Counted from the stretch's first letter, positions 8,662 to 17,048 are shown. The stretch is DNA of 47,449 nt from JABAAE01 sp036336715 (GCA_036336715.1 JAYZFP010000221.1:1-47449), one strand, 5' to 3'. Notes: a model not told the origin generated them from the sequence alone. Translations and numbers: made by a program.

Positions 8662-9469
8662 GAACCTTGAACTCTTTGATTCTGCGGGGGAAGGTAATCT
8701 CGGCCCAGACGGGCTTGTGGTCAGACAAGGGCTTTTTCAACTCGATGATCCCTCCGCCTGTTGCCCGCGCACCGGACCGGTTGTTGTACAAAATGTGATC
8801 GATGACACCGAGGTTCTTTTTGGGATCCTGGGCGTTGTATGTGAATTCCCGAGAGACATCGATCTCCAGGTCATTCCAGGTTGGCCTGAATCCCGCCTTC
8901 TCAATCGTATCCATGGCTGCGTCGCCAAGCTTGTTGTTGTAATCCCCAACGACAATCACCCGCCCGTTTGTCTCCCTCGGCAGCACCCTGGTCGCGAGAC
9001 TGTACGCGTGGCCATCCTTGGCGCCGGACTTGCAGATGTGCAGCGAGTAAAACGCGAAGGAAACCCCATCAATCCGGGTTACCGCCCTGACGACCGATGC
9101 GGGATTCCAGCCACGGCCTGTGAGCTTGTGTTCTTCCGTTCCTTCCAGCGGTGTCCTGCTGAGAATCGTTTTATACTTGTCCTTGTGATTTGCCGAAGAA
9201 ATCTTGCCCACAAAAGGATACGACATCCCCAGCACTTTCCCGACGCGGGCCGTCCAATCCCCCCCGGGTGCTTCGTCAAAACCGATGACATCCAGCTTGT
9301 ATGGCTTGAACATCTCACCAATCTGTTCCGGGGTCGCGCTTTTGCTGAACTCGACGTTGTACGAAGCAACGCGAACCGTCACGGGCTCGTCAGGCGTTTG
9401 AGCGGCAAGCCAGAGCGGCGCTCCGCAGAAACAGGCAACCACCAGGGGCAGTAATCCGTTGGGGTTCAT
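8654..9469 (-). CDS. Secreted endonuclease/exonuclease/phosphatase (EEP) family enzyme
   Basis: AAGGAA precedes the ATG at 9469, and a signal peptide spans residues 1-23 (WLAAQ-TPDEP). EEP motifs occur in order: RVASYNVEF, then GFDEAPGGDW (metal-binding Glu), SLHICKSG (His), VVGDYNNKLGD (catalytic Asp/Asn), and C-terminal VIDHIL and LSDHKPVWAEI (Asp-His pair). This set is complete for a Mg-dependent phosphoesterase fold related to DNase I and sphingomyelinases. The substrate may be extracellular nucleic acid or a phospho-ester. The usual QE of the second motif is DE here. It is a single-gene secreted cassette. Confidence 0.85.
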   Translation of the reverse strand: MNPNGLLPLVVACFCGAPLWLAAQTPDEPVTVRVASYNVEFSKSATPEQIGEMFKPYKLDVIGFDEAPGGDWTARVGKVLGMSYPFVGKISSANHKDKYKTILSRTPLEGTEEHKLTGRGWNPASVVRAVTRIDGVSFAFYSLHICKSGAKDGHAYSLATRVLPRETNGRVIVVGDYNNKLGDAAMDTIEKAGFRPTWNDLEIDVSREFTYNAQDPKKNLGVIDHILYNNRSGARATGGGIIELKKPLSDHKPVWAEITFPRRIKEFKVPE

Positions 9470-9488
9470 TCGAGGTTCCTTTTGTACA

Positions 9489-9528
9489 GTGAAATCTGTT
9501 CCGTGAAGTCTGTGCAGGGAAATCTGTA
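9489..9528. repeat. Imperfect short tandem repeat, three copies
   Basis: GTGAAATCTGT, GTGAAGTCTGT and GGGAAATCTGT follow one another at 13-15 base spacing between two genes. Confidence 0.75.
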
Positions 9529-9600
9529 TTCAGACGGGTTCCTGGATCCCCCTGCCCTCCAGGGGGAACGCGTCACGGTGTCGGGTTGATCACCCTATGC
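9515..9600 (-). repeat. Possible attC site with a perfect GC-rich hairpin
   Basis: The outer arms GACGGGTTCC and GGAACGCGTC flank an 8-base-pair hairpin TCCCCCTG/CAGGGGGA (9547-9567). The right end CCTATGC contains the TAG stop of the phosphoesterase gene. It could instead be a Rho-independent-like hairpin, but it lacks a T run. Confidence 0.35.
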
Positions 9601-10479
9601 CTTTTCATCCTTCAAACTGATTTGCCGCCGTTCCCCGTGCTGCTTGTGTTGACGGTTGATGCAATGCAACTCCAGGTTTGCGGATTTTTCAGTCAGCTTC
9701 ATATCGACCCAGCCATGCGCATGGCCCTTTCCGAAATAATAGCTGACGGCCGGCTGGTTAACGAGATGAAGATGGTCCCGTCGATCGTACTGCCACTCAT
9801 GGGTATGGCCATAAAAATACGCCCTGGCGTGGTTTCTTTCAGAGAGAATTTTCAACAGCTGCGGCCCGTCACCCATACCCTTGATGGGACGCAGCCCGCG
9901 GTTGGGATAGGGATTGTAGTGGCCCAATACGAGGGCTGGCTTGTCGGCCCTTTCGTCCAGTTGCCTGGCAAGCCAGTCCAACTGCCTCTTTCCCAGGAGT
10001 CCCTTTCTTCCCGAATCCAAAAGGACAAGGTTCGCGTGCGGCAGTTCCACCAGGCCTGCCTGAATTCCCATCTTCTCCTTGTTAAGAAACGGAAGCAGTT
10101 TCCAGAGTTTTTCCCGATTGTCGTGATTTCCAATCGTCACGTGTACGGTAATGCCCGCACCACGAATCGGTTCAACAAGCCTAAGAAACTCCTTGTATTC
10201 AGCCTCTTGCCCCCTGCTGAACGCACAGTCACCATTGACAATCAAATGGGCGGGGCGCGGGTGAAGAGCGATGACGCTCCTCGCCGCCTCTGCAAGACAA
10301 TTTGCCATATTGACGCTTTCATGCTCACCGTCCCGAACGGGAGATCCCGGCCACTTTGTCCCCGGGTAGACACGATCCGGGTGGGCACTGATGTGCGTAT
10401 CCGCCAGCAACGCTACCCGGTCCTGGTCCACCCCGGCACACTCACCACCTGGGGAGGCAAACGCACGAGAATTCACCAT
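9595..10479 (-). CDS. Calcineurin-like metallophosphoesterase, probably Tat-exported
   Basis: Metal-binding motifs are complete: ALLADTHIS (D-x-H), IVNGDCAF (GD), TIGNHDNRE (GNHD), LVLGHYNP (GH) and FYGHTHEW (GHTH). It therefore has a dinuclear metallophosphoesterase fold of the GpdQ/CpdA-like class. The first ATG (10479) lies inside what looks like a signal. In frame upstream, the DNA encodes IARRHFVKHSLACGGAA, a twin-arginine-like leader. No ATG, GTG or TTG occurs in that extension before a TGA near 10620. The true start may be a rare codon (CTG or ATT), or a base may be missing. The product is probably periplasmic. Confidence 0.8.
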   Translation of the reverse strand: MVNSRAFASPGGECAGVDQDRVALLADTHISAHPDRVYPGTKWPGSPVRDGEHESVNMANCLAEAARSVIALHPRPAHLIVNGDCAFSRGQEAEYKEFLRLVEPIRGAGITVHVTIGNHDNREKLWKLLPFLNKEKMGIQAGLVELPHANLVLLDSGRKGLLGKRQLDWLARQLDERADKPALVLGHYNPYPNRGLRPIKGMGDGPQLLKILSERNHARAYFYGHTHEWQYDRRDHLHLVNQPAVSYYFGKGHAHGWVDMKLTEKSANLELHCINRQHKQHGERRQISLKDEKA

Positions 10480-10790
10480 CGCCGCGCCACCACAGGCCAG
10501 CGAATGTTTTACAAAATGACGACGGGCGATTGGCGGCAGGATTAGAGGAATCTTGAACCTCCCTGGTTTCCCTGTTTGAGGGTTGGTCTTGGCTACGAAG
10601 TGATCATCGTATGGAAGTGCTCATCATAGCATCGCAAAAATCCCGGATGACGGTTTGCCACCACCGCTTGGAATTTCAAAAACCGGTTCAGCAGGTCCGG
10701 TGCGTTTGATCGACCTGCCGATTCGCGGAGTCCCGGCACCAGCGCCCGGTTCGTCCGTTGCTGATCCCGCACATCCGCCGGGTGATTCTG
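10480..10790. other. 311-base intergenic stretch
   Basis: The left third codes in frame for the twin-arginine-like leader of the phosphoesterase (about 10480-10545). The right half is attC-like (10676-10796). I see nothing else. Confidence 0.5.
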
Positions 10791-10796
10791 TTACTC
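10676..10796 (-). repeat. Possible attC site
   Basis: The right box GTTACTC (10790-10796) holds the TAA stop of the membrane-protein gene. Inside are an AGCAGGTC/GACCTGC inverted pair and GC-rich arms. The left box is uncertain. Confidence 0.4.
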
Positions 10797-11234
10797 GAAC
10801 CTTCCGGGCTTCGTGCAGTACAAAGCATAGGGGATCAACACCAGGGCACCCATGATCACAAAAGGTGATGCCCCAACCCCCATGATTTTGACAGTGTCGC
10901 TCAAAAAGTACATGTAGGTATTTTGCAGGATAACTCCAGCGAGCGAGAGGCAAAGCAGCGGAACAGCCAGCGGCATTTTGAAAAGCAATGCAACACACCC
11001 CAGGACCCCAAAGATCACGGCGGCACCAAAGGCAACGTTCACCCAGGTCGGAGTTGCGAGAGTCACCTCAACCTGCTGCTCGTTCAGGCCCGCGGCTTCC
11101 AGGGCTTCCCGCGTACTGAATTGGGTCATTGCCATGACAAAAACGGCCAGGCCGAACAGGTTCCAGGCCAGGAAAAACCAGGAAACCCCAAAGAACCACA
11201 TCGGTGTCCTTGATTCGGGTGCTTCGGTCATCAT
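10791..11234 (-). CDS. Four-helix membrane protein, 147 aa
   Basis: GAGGAG precedes the ATG at 11234. Four hydrophobic helices are evident: WFFGVSWFFLAWNLFGLAVF, VAFGAAVIFGVLGCVALLF, AVPLLCLSLAGVILQNTYMYF and FVIMGALVLIPYALY. The region between helices one and two is amphipathic and acidic (STREALEAAGLNEQQVEV). Proteins of this shape are often auto-annotated as 'sugar transporter', but nothing here demonstrates transport. Its TAA stop lies in a GTTACTC box, so I read it as a cassette gene bounded by 10676-10796 and 11251-11334. Confidence 0.7.
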   Translation of the reverse strand: MMTEAPESRTPMWFFGVSWFFLAWNLFGLAVFVMAMTQFSTREALEAAGLNEQQVEVTLATPTWVNVAFGAAVIFGVLGCVALLFKMPLAVPLLCLSLAGVILQNTYMYFLSDTVKIMGVGASPFVIMGALVLIPYALYCTKPGRFE

Positions 11235-11250
11235 TCAATCTCCTCGAGAG

Positions 11251-11334
11251 CGATAACTTGCAGGTGGAACGGGCCCATACACATCAGGGGGCCACGATTC
11301 CCATTGCGGCCGTCCGGTCCCACGCTTTGCCCGG
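11251..11334 (-). repeat. attC-like site
   Basis: The left box is CGATAAC. The arms GTGGAACGGGCC and GGCCGTCCGGTCCCAC pair imperfectly. The right end TCCCACGCTTTGCCCGG is a diverged copy of the TCCAACGCTTTGTTATCC module. Confidence 0.5.
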
Positions 11335-11386
11335 CAGCAGGTCATAAGGCCTGACCGTTGCGATGATGCAGGTGCGGTGTGACACA

Positions 11387-12268
11387 TCAGTTCTTCCGTA
11401 ACGGGGGCAGGAACTGGAGATCCTCAGTGGTGATACACGATGGGAGCCCGTGCTTCGCGTGCAACTCACGAACACGGGTAATTAACGCACTCTGTTCACC
11501 CGTGAGACGTCCACCGGTCCTGGCGTAGTAATCGACGGCAACGCCGACCAGCATTGGGTTGGCCGCTTTTCCGGCCGCCAGTTTCTGGATGGCCCAATCG
11601 GGGTCGGAAACGGGTCGGAGCCTCCCCCCCAGCACAAAGCAGCTTTCCAGCAGTGAGTAATCAACATCCCTGGCGAAATCGGCCAGGTATTCCAATCCCC
11701 GGTTGGCCATCAGCCGCAAATCGGGATGCTGCCGCCGGATTGCCCTGATAAGGGCCACGCCCTGTTTTTCCTGCTTGCGAGTGCCGATGTCGTCGAGGTC
11801 ATCCAGGAACAGGCCGCTGAATCCCGCCTTTTTCATCCCTGGAATGATGGTCCGGGTAACGAGCTGGTGCCACCTGGGATCGGCCACATCAATCCGGAAG
11901 CTGTCGGGAAAATCCCTGTCCTGAACCAGACCGATCCCGAGTCTTCGAATCTGATCAACAAACGGCCGCGTCCGATGGACTTTACCAAGGCTCAGGTATC
12001 CCAAAACGGTTTTCTGCTGCTTCCTCAAAACCGCGACGGCGTCCCGCGGGTACGCGTAATCGACGACGATCAAACTGTATTGGGCAAGCTGCCTGACCGG
12101 GGCCGCCGGGTTATAGCAGATCTCGAATGAGTCTGGTTCATTTTTCCTCGCATCGCGGGCTGCTCCCGTTTTCTTCTGGGCAACGATTTCTCCGCCGCAA
12201 AGCGCCCCCAGCGCGACAACTACGATCCATCGATGACGAGGCAGCTTACAGGTGATTGGTGTTTTCAT
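11387..12268 (-). CDS. Secreted GH114-like endo-polygalactosaminidase family protein
   Basis: The N-terminal signal reads WIVVVALGALCGGEIVA. The mature domain has strands typical of the DUF297/TM1410/GH114 TIM-barrel family: LIVVDYAY, VLGYLSLGKV (a Y-[IL]-S-x-G motif), WHQLVTRTIIPGMKKAGFSGLFLDDLDD (broken here by line only; key residues Asp157, Asp158, Asp160) and LMANRG. Such proteins are thought to cleave alpha-1,4-galactosamine or related polymers. The specificity here is unproven. A cassette boundary GTTAAAT lies immediately upstream of the ATG on the coding strand. At 293 aa the gene looks complete. Confidence 0.75.
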   Translation of the reverse strand: MKTPITCKLPRHRWIVVVALGALCGGEIVAQKKTGAARDARKNEPDSFEICYNPAAPVRQLAQYSLIVVDYAYPRDAVAVLRKQQKTVLGYLSLGKVHRTRPFVDQIRRLGIGLVQDRDFPDSFRIDVADPRWHQLVTRTIIPGMKKAGFSGLFLDDLDDIGTRKQEKQGVALIRAIRRQHPDLRLMANRGLEYLADFARDVDYSLLESCFVLGGRLRPVSDPDWAIQKLAAGKAANPMLVGVAVDYYARTGGRLTGEQSALITRVRELHAKHGLPSCITTEDLQFLPPLRKN

Positions 12269-12270
12269 TG

Positions 12271-12437
12271 GATTTAACGATCTTCCGAAGCGTGCAATTC
12301 CGGTTATGTACTTTTACAATTCACCCTTTTTGCCGTTGGAGTCCAGCCGAGCTTGCCATCCGAAAACGTTCACCATCATCAAGCGGCCAACAAGTTTACC
12401 TGACCTGGAAAACTCGCTGCCAGCGGAACCGTCTTCA
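12271..12437 (-). repeat. Possible attC region, boundaries uncertain
   Basis: The left box ATTTAAC (GTTAAAT on the coding strand) is an exact GTTRRRY core. A GTTATGT box follows at about 12303. The methyltransferase stop lies near GTCTTCA at 12431. The region may hold a truncated attC or two overlapping remnants. Confidence 0.35.
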
Positions 12438-13361
12438 TAGTTCCCTTGCTCCATCATCAGTCACCACCGAATAGTCCTCGTATTGACTCGCCAAAATACC
12501 ATCTTCGATTCGCAGGCAGGGAATCCCGTGGATCCTGGGATAGGCCCGCATGCTACCTGGTGAATACAGAGAGCCGTCGTACTCCACGATCGGGTCGCCA
12601 TACCGTGGACATGTTAATCTTGGTTGGGCGGGCCTTTTGTCGGCAGCCTTCTCAATGATGGTAATTGCCGTTGGATTCAACGGATTGGACGACAACCCGA
12701 ATAACTCGTGTCCCAAGACCTTCATTCCCATAGAGATCGCATGATCTTTGAGTCCACGGACGTATCCGAGTCGAGTCATCCGCTGCTGCGCTTCAGGGGT
12801 CGCAAGTTCGTACCCCGGTTCCAGGAGGACAAGGTATTGAGAAGCGACACGAAAAAGCTCTTGAAGAATGGGGACCTCACGACCTCCGTTTGGTTCAACC
12901 GTATGCGAGGTGTAGACAATATCAAATGAGTTATCTGCATAAGGCGCATTAAATATGCTCGCAACGGAGACAAAAACGTCGTCAACAGCCTCCGCCAACA
13001 ACCATTCCCTGCATTTGGCGATTCTCGACCAGGATATATCAAAGCCGTGGAATCGACCAAAAGAAGAACCGCAGTGTTTCATGACAAATGACAGGGTCGT
13101 GCCTTCGCCAACGCCCGGCTCAAGAATGCTTCCACCGTCGTCGACAAGCGATGTCAACACGTCGGCAATCGCCTTGCCATACTTTTCCTTGTATTCACGA
13201 AACGAAGGATCATCTAGTGCTGCGACGTAGGAACCGGCTTGGAGATCGTATGCCGTTTCAATAATTTCCTCGGTGTTCGCTTCGGACTGCGTCTCTCGTC
13301 GCAGCAGATCCGTGATGTTCTCACCACGATCGAAAGCGACCTTTAATTCAGTTGGGTGCAT
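12435..13361 (-). CDS. SAM-dependent methyltransferase with C-terminal Trm112-like tail
   Basis: Class I methyltransferase motifs are clear: motif I ILEPGVGEGTTL (about residue 79), post-I FHGFDISW, motif II region SFDIVYTSHTVEP and a motif III-like YLVLLEPGYE. The last 70 residues contain LTCPRYGDPIVEYDGSLYSP and YPRIHGIPCLR, resembling the Trm112/YcaR-type strand module that often follows methyltransferase domains. It probably methylates a small molecule or glycan precursor; the substrate is not inferable. The 308-aa protein starts close to the attC-like site at 13381. It is cytosolic, unlike many of its neighbours. Confidence 0.8.
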   Translation of the reverse strand: MHPTELKVAFDRGENITDLLRRETQSEANTEEIIETAYDLQAGSYVAALDDPSFREYKEKYGKAIADVLTSLVDDGGSILEPGVGEGTTLSFVMKHCGSSFGRFHGFDISWSRIAKCREWLLAEAVDDVFVSVASIFNAPYADNSFDIVYTSHTVEPNGGREVPILQELFRVASQYLVLLEPGYELATPEAQQRMTRLGYVRGLKDHAISMGMKVLGHELFGLSSNPLNPTAITIIEKAADKRPAQPRLTCPRYGDPIVEYDGSLYSPGSMRAYPRIHGIPCLRIEDGILASQYEDYSVVTDDGAREL

Positions 13362-13380
13362 TCAGGTGCTTTCTGCGGAA

Positions 13381-13480
13381 TAGCAACTAAGGTAACCGGG
13401 CCGACCAATTAAGCCGAAACACAGTGTATCAAAGGCACCGGAAAACGGGTAACCGGCTCTGATACAGCGTTTTGTTATCC
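13381..13480 (-). repeat. attC site
   Basis: The left box TAGCAAC is followed by GGTAACCGGGCCGACC. The right end GATACAGCGTTTTGTTATCC has box GTTATCC. The TAA stop of the adjoining gene (13475-13477) lies inside the right box. Confidence 0.6.
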
Positions 13481-13873
13481 GGAGAAATGCTGAGTCAATT
13501 GCATCAATGGCGACAACATTCCCCACAGGTAACCAGCCAATGCAATCACCGACGAGAAAATCAGCATTGCATTCCAGCGATTTGCAAACCGGTGACCTCC
13601 CGCATGAATGCTCATGAATATGGCCACAGTTGCCATTCCCAGAAGACCAAGCGGAAGCATGGGAGAACATGCCACCCGTGTCGCCAGCGGCAGCTTGAGC
13701 TCAAACTCGCTGAACATTCGGGCGAAATTGCGTTGAGAAACCAACATCGCGATCGCAACAACCAGGGTCAGCACGATGGAAATGCATGCAAACAGACCGG
13801 AACGTTCTGAATGGACCGGACCGAATTCTGATTTGCCGGGGGCACGGATTCGGTACTGGTTCGACAATGACAT
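13475..13873 (-). CDS. Three-helix membrane protein with GspF-tail-like segment
   Basis: The 132-residue product has three transmembrane stretches: LFACISIVLTLVVAIAMLV, LPLGLLGMATVAIFMSI and NAMLIFSSVIALAGYLWGML. The loop FARMFSEFELKLPLATRVA resembles the FxxMFxDFGxxLP segment I remember from planctomycete GspF-like short proteins. No full GspF domain is present. It is probably an inner-membrane protein of unknown function. The stop codon sits inside the attC box of 13381-13480. Confidence 0.65.
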   Translation of the reverse strand: MSLSNQYRIRAPGKSEFGPVHSERSGLFACISIVLTLVVAIAMLVSQRNFARMFSEFELKLPLATRVACSPMLPLGLLGMATVAIFMSIHAGGHRFANRWNAMLIFSSVIALAGYLWGMLSPLMQLTQHFSG

Positions 13874-14003
13874 TGGGTCTTCCCGAAAAGGATGAGCGTT
13901 TCAGTTAACGGAGCTGCAAAACAGCTCGCGGGTGTTGGTGCGGAACGCAATGCCGCAAAACGATGCTCCCCCGCAATCCACATTGGCCTGACGAATTCGG
14001 TCC

Positions 14004-14053
14004 CCGGTGTGGTTTCCCGGTGTGGTTTCCCGGTTTGTTTACCCGGTGTGGCC
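14004..14053. repeat. 13-base tandem repeat, about four copies
   Basis: CCGGTGTGGTTTC occurs at 14004 and 14017. A variant CCGGTTTGTTTAC (14030) and a partial CCGGTGTGGCC (14043) follow. Confidence 0.9.
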
Positions 14054-14087
14054 AGGTTGCAAATGCGCAAAAAACGGGCATAAAAAA

Positions 14088-14294
14088 TCAGTCATCAAAA
14101 ACTCCGAATGCCATAAGAACGCCCATGACGACAACTGCCATCCCCGAAACCTGGAAAAACCGGTGAACGTTTTCGCCCCAAAACAGTTTCGGCCGCGCGC
14201 GGAGAATTCGGTAGACAACGAATTCACTTTTGGTGGTTCCCCAAAACGACATCAGCAAGCCAATGGCGACGGTCAGTATTCCCCAGTATGTCAT
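14088..14294 (-). CDS. Small membrane protein, 68 aa
   Basis: The ATG at 14294 gives MTYWGILTVAIGLLMSFWG, an N-terminal helix. A cytosolic loop (YRILRARPKLFWGENVHRFF) and a second helix (VSGMAVVVMGVLMAFGVF) follow. The frame is open back to 14417, but those 41 residues look like translated attC-type sequence (CHCSRHSHQFNN) with no signal. The two-helix layout with a basic loop is common among small planctomycete membrane proteins. The function is unknown. Confidence 0.6.
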   Translation of the reverse strand: MTYWGILTVAIGLLMSFWGTTKSEFVVYRILRARPKLFWGENVHRFFQVSGMAVVVMGVLMAFGVFDD

Positions 14295-14408
14295 CTCGCA
14301 AACCGTTCTGAATTTGATGTTATTGAATTGATGCGAATGCCTGGAGCAGTGACACACACCCTGGTTCGGTGCTGAATGTCCAATCTTGACAATATTTTTG
14401 CCACAGGC

Positions 14409-14495
14409 CCAAAGCAATTGAGGCAGCGGGTCGGAACTTTTTACATCGACGGCCCAAAAAAACGCAAGACGCTATGCCTGGACCGGCGGTTACGC
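14409..14495 (-). repeat. attC-like site
   Basis: The left portion AAGCAATTGAGGCAGCGGG and the right portion CCTGGACCGGCGGTTACGC end in box GTTACGC. The TAA stop of the next gene (14490-14492) lies in this box. Confidence 0.45.
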
Positions 14496-15128
14496 CTGTT
14501 CCGCCGACTCCGACACACCCGTTTTGTGTCGTCTTAACCTGCAGGTCACAACCGTTGCCAGAAGGGTCACCGGCAAAAGAACCATCAAGATCACTCCCCA
14601 GATTTCCAGCGGCAGTAAGTAGGTATAACGCAGGCCTCCAAGTTCTGCTATTTCAGCGGCGTCCCCGATGCTGTCATTTCGCCAGACGCTCTGATCATCG
14701 TTTGCGTCGGGAGCCGTGATACCGTTCGGCAACGCCACCGACCAATTGGACTCCCGTCGGTCAAGATAAACCCGAACTCTCGTCCCGGTGCCGGGAATCG
14801 GCCAATGTCCTCCGGGGGTCTGGGTCTCTAAATGACTGCGACGGGACTTGATCCGAAAGCACCTGAACTCGACAACGGGCTCCTTTACCAGGCCCTTCTC
14901 AACATGCTCGATCGCCAGGGTGACGTAAATCGCCCAATCATGGTTTCCGAAGCCATGATCAAATTGCGAACCTTCTGTTTCGATTCTGCTTTGTTTGATC
15001 GTTCCTACGACGATGACCTCAGATTCCCGCAGCTCACTCAGGCTCCGGGGAGCGATGTCGGCCCTGGCATGATTTACCAAAAATGCAACAGCGGCAAACG
15101 TAACCAGGGTGAGGGATGCTTGTCTCAT
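14490..15128 (-). CDS. Exported protein with C-terminal membrane anchor, 212 aa
   Basis: The ATG at 15128 opens a signal peptide (SLTLVTFAAVAFLVNHARA, then DIAPRSLSEL). The domain ESEVIVVGTI...AIYVTLAIEHVEKGL...VEFRCF resembles exported planctomycete proteins of unknown role with a beta-sandwich character. A C-terminal helix (LLPLEIWGVILMVLLPVTLLA) and basic stop-transfer residues follow. A reading from 15242 adds 38 residues with no signal character and is less likely. The stop lies within an attC-like box. Confidence 0.65.
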   Translation of the reverse strand: MRQASLTLVTFAAVAFLVNHARADIAPRSLSELRESEVIVVGTIKQSRIETEGSQFDHGFGNHDWAIYVTLAIEHVEKGLVKEPVVEFRCFRIKSRRSHLETQTPGGHWPIPGTGTRVRVYLDRRESNWSVALPNGITAPDANDDQSVWRNDSIGDAAEIAELGGLRYTYLLPLEIWGVILMVLLPVTLLATVVTCRLRRHKTGVSESAEQA

Positions 15129-15142
15129 GGGCTGGCACCAGG

Positions 15143-15168
15143 AACAGGGAGGAACCGAAACAGGGAGG
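15143..15168. repeat. Direct repeat AACAGGGAGG, two copies
   Basis: AACAGGGAGG occurs at 15143-15152 and again at 15159-15168, just upstream of the exported-protein gene. Confidence 0.8.
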
Positions 15169-15235
15169 TTAACGGGAATATAAAAAACGGGGATCGCATC
15201 TTGGGACGCCTGGTAAAGCACAAGTTGACCGAACC

Positions 15236-15338
15236 GATACAAGCTCGCAGGTGTTTGCGCCGGGTAAAATGGTGCGTCGCGATCCTCCCGCGAGGATTCG
15301 TTCCATCCACACGGCTTCGGTCCATCGCATGGTCATGC
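15236..15338 (-). repeat. attC-like site
   Basis: The left portion TACAAGCTCGCAGGTGTTTG leads into GCGCCGGG. The right arm ACGGCTTCGGTCCATCGC ends in box GTCATGC (15332-15338). The right arm resembles that of 29204-29292. Confidence 0.5.
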
Positions 15339-15349
15339 CGATTGGCACA

Positions 15350-16426
15350 TCAATCCGGAACCTCTACGGAGAGATTCCAGGTCGAGTGCCAGTCATGACT
15401 CTCCCAATTGTCCCGGGTGGCATAACTGCGGACGATTAGACGGTCGCGTTGGATACCTTTTTTGTCCAACAGCTCAACGTACAGGAAACCGTGTCGTAGC
15501 CCGACACCTTTCCCGGGGTTTTTACGATCTGTTTTCGCAGATCCAATGTCATCCGGGTTAAAGACAGCAAGCCCATCCGGCAGATTTGTCGCAAATTCCC
15601 GTCCGTTCCACCTCGTTCGACTCGGCGGTGACCCATGAGTGTGACCGTGGAACAGCGCGATCACATTGTAAGACGCGATTGCTTGCCAGAATGCTGTCAA
15701 ATCCTCTTCCGGCCAGTCGTATTCAGGGCAATTGGGATGCAAATGAAATGAAATAATGATCGGTCGCCTGCTTTTGCCGACCTGTTCGCGCAAATCCTTA
15801 CGCAAAAATTCCAGGCTCGCGCGTGGCGCGTAATGGTGATCCGTCCGGCGTTTCTCTCCCGCACCAACGAACATCCCGAGGTTGATGCAATGCAGTGGGC
15901 CCCAATCCCAGGAATAGTGCAACCCGTTGGCGGATCGGTTTCGGATTCCAGGCCGTCTCGCGTTGCGAGCAATGATCTCTTTGATGATAAACGTGTCACC
16001 CTGCGGACCGTCATGATTCCCATGAACTTCATAAACGGGAAAGGGGATTTTTCCGTCTTTGCCGGTAAGACCGTAGTCGGACTTGAAACGCTTCCATTCA
16101 AACTGCTGCATCGCAGGGTAATTTCCACCGCGTTTATCGGCGCTATCGATCAAATCACCGGTATTGATCAAACCAAGTATGTTTTTGCTCACAGTCCCAC
16201 TACCATGATCTTCTGGAATGGACCGACCTGGGAATCCCTTCAGTAGTGCGATGGCACGCCGGTTGGCTGCCTCGGAATAAGGGTCGAGCCGGGAGGGGGA
16301 TGCCGCCTTTTCCGCCAGGTACTGCGGATCTCCGACTACCAGGAAACAGTAATCATCGCATGCCGACGCACACGCCACGGCTTGCAGGTACAGGAGGAAA
16401 ATGACAATGCAATTTTTCATTTTCAT
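15350..16426 (-). CDS. Secreted calcineurin-like metallophosphoesterase
   Basis: The signal peptide is MKMKNCIVIFLLYLQAVACA. Metallophosphoesterase motifs are all present: VVGDPQY (D-x-Q variant of D-x-H), LINTGDLIDS, EVHGNHDGP, ISFHLHP and ALFHGHTHGSP. It should act as a dinuclear metal-dependent phosphoesterase in the periplasm or outside the cell. The first motif has Gln in place of His, as in some GpdQ-like and purple-acid-related enzymes. Its length of 358 aa looks complete. It is the second phosphoesterase of this superfamily in the array (the other is at 9595), with little sequence similarity between them by eye. Confidence 0.82.
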   Translation of the reverse strand: MKMKNCIVIFLLYLQAVACASACDDYCFLVVGDPQYLAEKAASPSRLDPYSEAANRRAIALLKGFPGRSIPEDHGSGTVSKNILGLINTGDLIDSADKRGGNYPAMQQFEWKRFKSDYGLTGKDGKIPFPVYEVHGNHDGPQGDTFIIKEIIARNARRPGIRNRSANGLHYSWDWGPLHCINLGMFVGAGEKRRTDHHYAPRASLEFLRKDLREQVGKSRRPIIISFHLHPNCPEYDWPEEDLTAFWQAIASYNVIALFHGHTHGSPPSRTRWNGREFATNLPDGLAVFNPDDIGSAKTDRKNPGKGVGLRHGFLYVELLDKKGIQRDRLIVRSYATRDNWESHDWHSTWNLSVEVPD

Positions 16427-16428
16427 GG

Positions 16429-16519
16429 CATGACGGGTAGGTTCAGCGGTCCGGGACGGTCATCCTGCAGTATTAAAATCCGCACGCAAGTCCGGCTACA
16501 CGTGCATTACATTTTATCC
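16429..16519 (-). repeat. attC site
   Basis: The left box CATGACG leads into GTTCAGCGGTCCGGGACGG. The right arm CAAGTCCGGCTACACGTGC ends in TTTATCC. The right arm matches the site at 25188 closely. Confidence 0.65.
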
Positions 16520-16522
16520 GGA

Positions 16523-16945
16523 TCAGGTTGGCGTTGCTGGAAACGGGAGCTTGTCAACTCTCACCCAGCCCGGATCGTCACGTGTCGTTTCTTTTGCTCC
16601 GTCGCTCATCCAATAGAGTTGCCGAAAGGAATGACTGTCAACGACCTGGTAGCAAAAGCTGACAGGTGCATCAATCACCGAAATGTACAGACGCCCCTGT
16701 TCGAATACCCAGTTACCTCGATCGGAGAGCTGGACTCCATCCATGTAGCCAACAACAGATCGATCTTCGGCAAGCTCGTAATACGAAACCTTGTCTGGAT
16801 CGCCATTCCATCTCCAAACCCCAACCAACTCGTCTTCGCTAATACCAAAATTGAATTTGAAGATTGAGTTTGCGGCCGAGGTTCCAATCAATACGGATAA
16901 CCCCGAAACCATTGTTCCGAGAAAACTTCGACGTGAAGAAGCCAC
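16523..16945 (-). CDS. Tat-exported hypothetical protein, 140 aa
   Basis: A GTG start at 16945 is preceded by AAGGG. The N-terminus SSRRSFLGTMVSGLSVLIG is a textbook twin-arginine leader (S-R-R-x-F-L), so the protein should fold in the cytoplasm before export. The mature part (LVGVWRWNGDPDKVSYYEL, VGYMDGVQLSDRGNWVFEQG) looks like a small beta-rich lipocalin-type or 'GxW' domain with repeated tryptophans. I do not recognise a named family. It lies between attC sites 16429-16519 and, less clearly, about 16960-17060. Confidence 0.7.
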   Translation of the reverse strand: MASSRRSFLGTMVSGLSVLIGTSAANSIFKFNFGISEDELVGVWRWNGDPDKVSYYELAEDRSVVGYMDGVQLSDRGNWVFEQGRLYISVIDAPVSFCYQVVDSHSFRQLYWMSDGAKETTRDDPGWVRVDKLPFPATPT

Positions 16946-17048
16946 GGTTCAACCCTTCGGTGAACAAGTTGTTTGATTTGCGGTACGGTCCGCCAACGAT
17001 CAGTTTGACCGAGCCGTCACTTGCTCCAGGAAATCGCCAAAACAGTCG

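Noticed and set aside
9547..9567. Perfect GC hairpin as a Rho-independent terminator
   Set aside because: There is no T run on either side, and the hairpin sits inside a longer palindrome with an attC-like layout, so I list it as part of a possible attC.
9586..10545. Long + strand open frame opposite the phosphoesterase
   Set aside because: The - strand encodes a complete set of metallophosphoesterase motifs. The + strand frame is the shadow of its codon bias.
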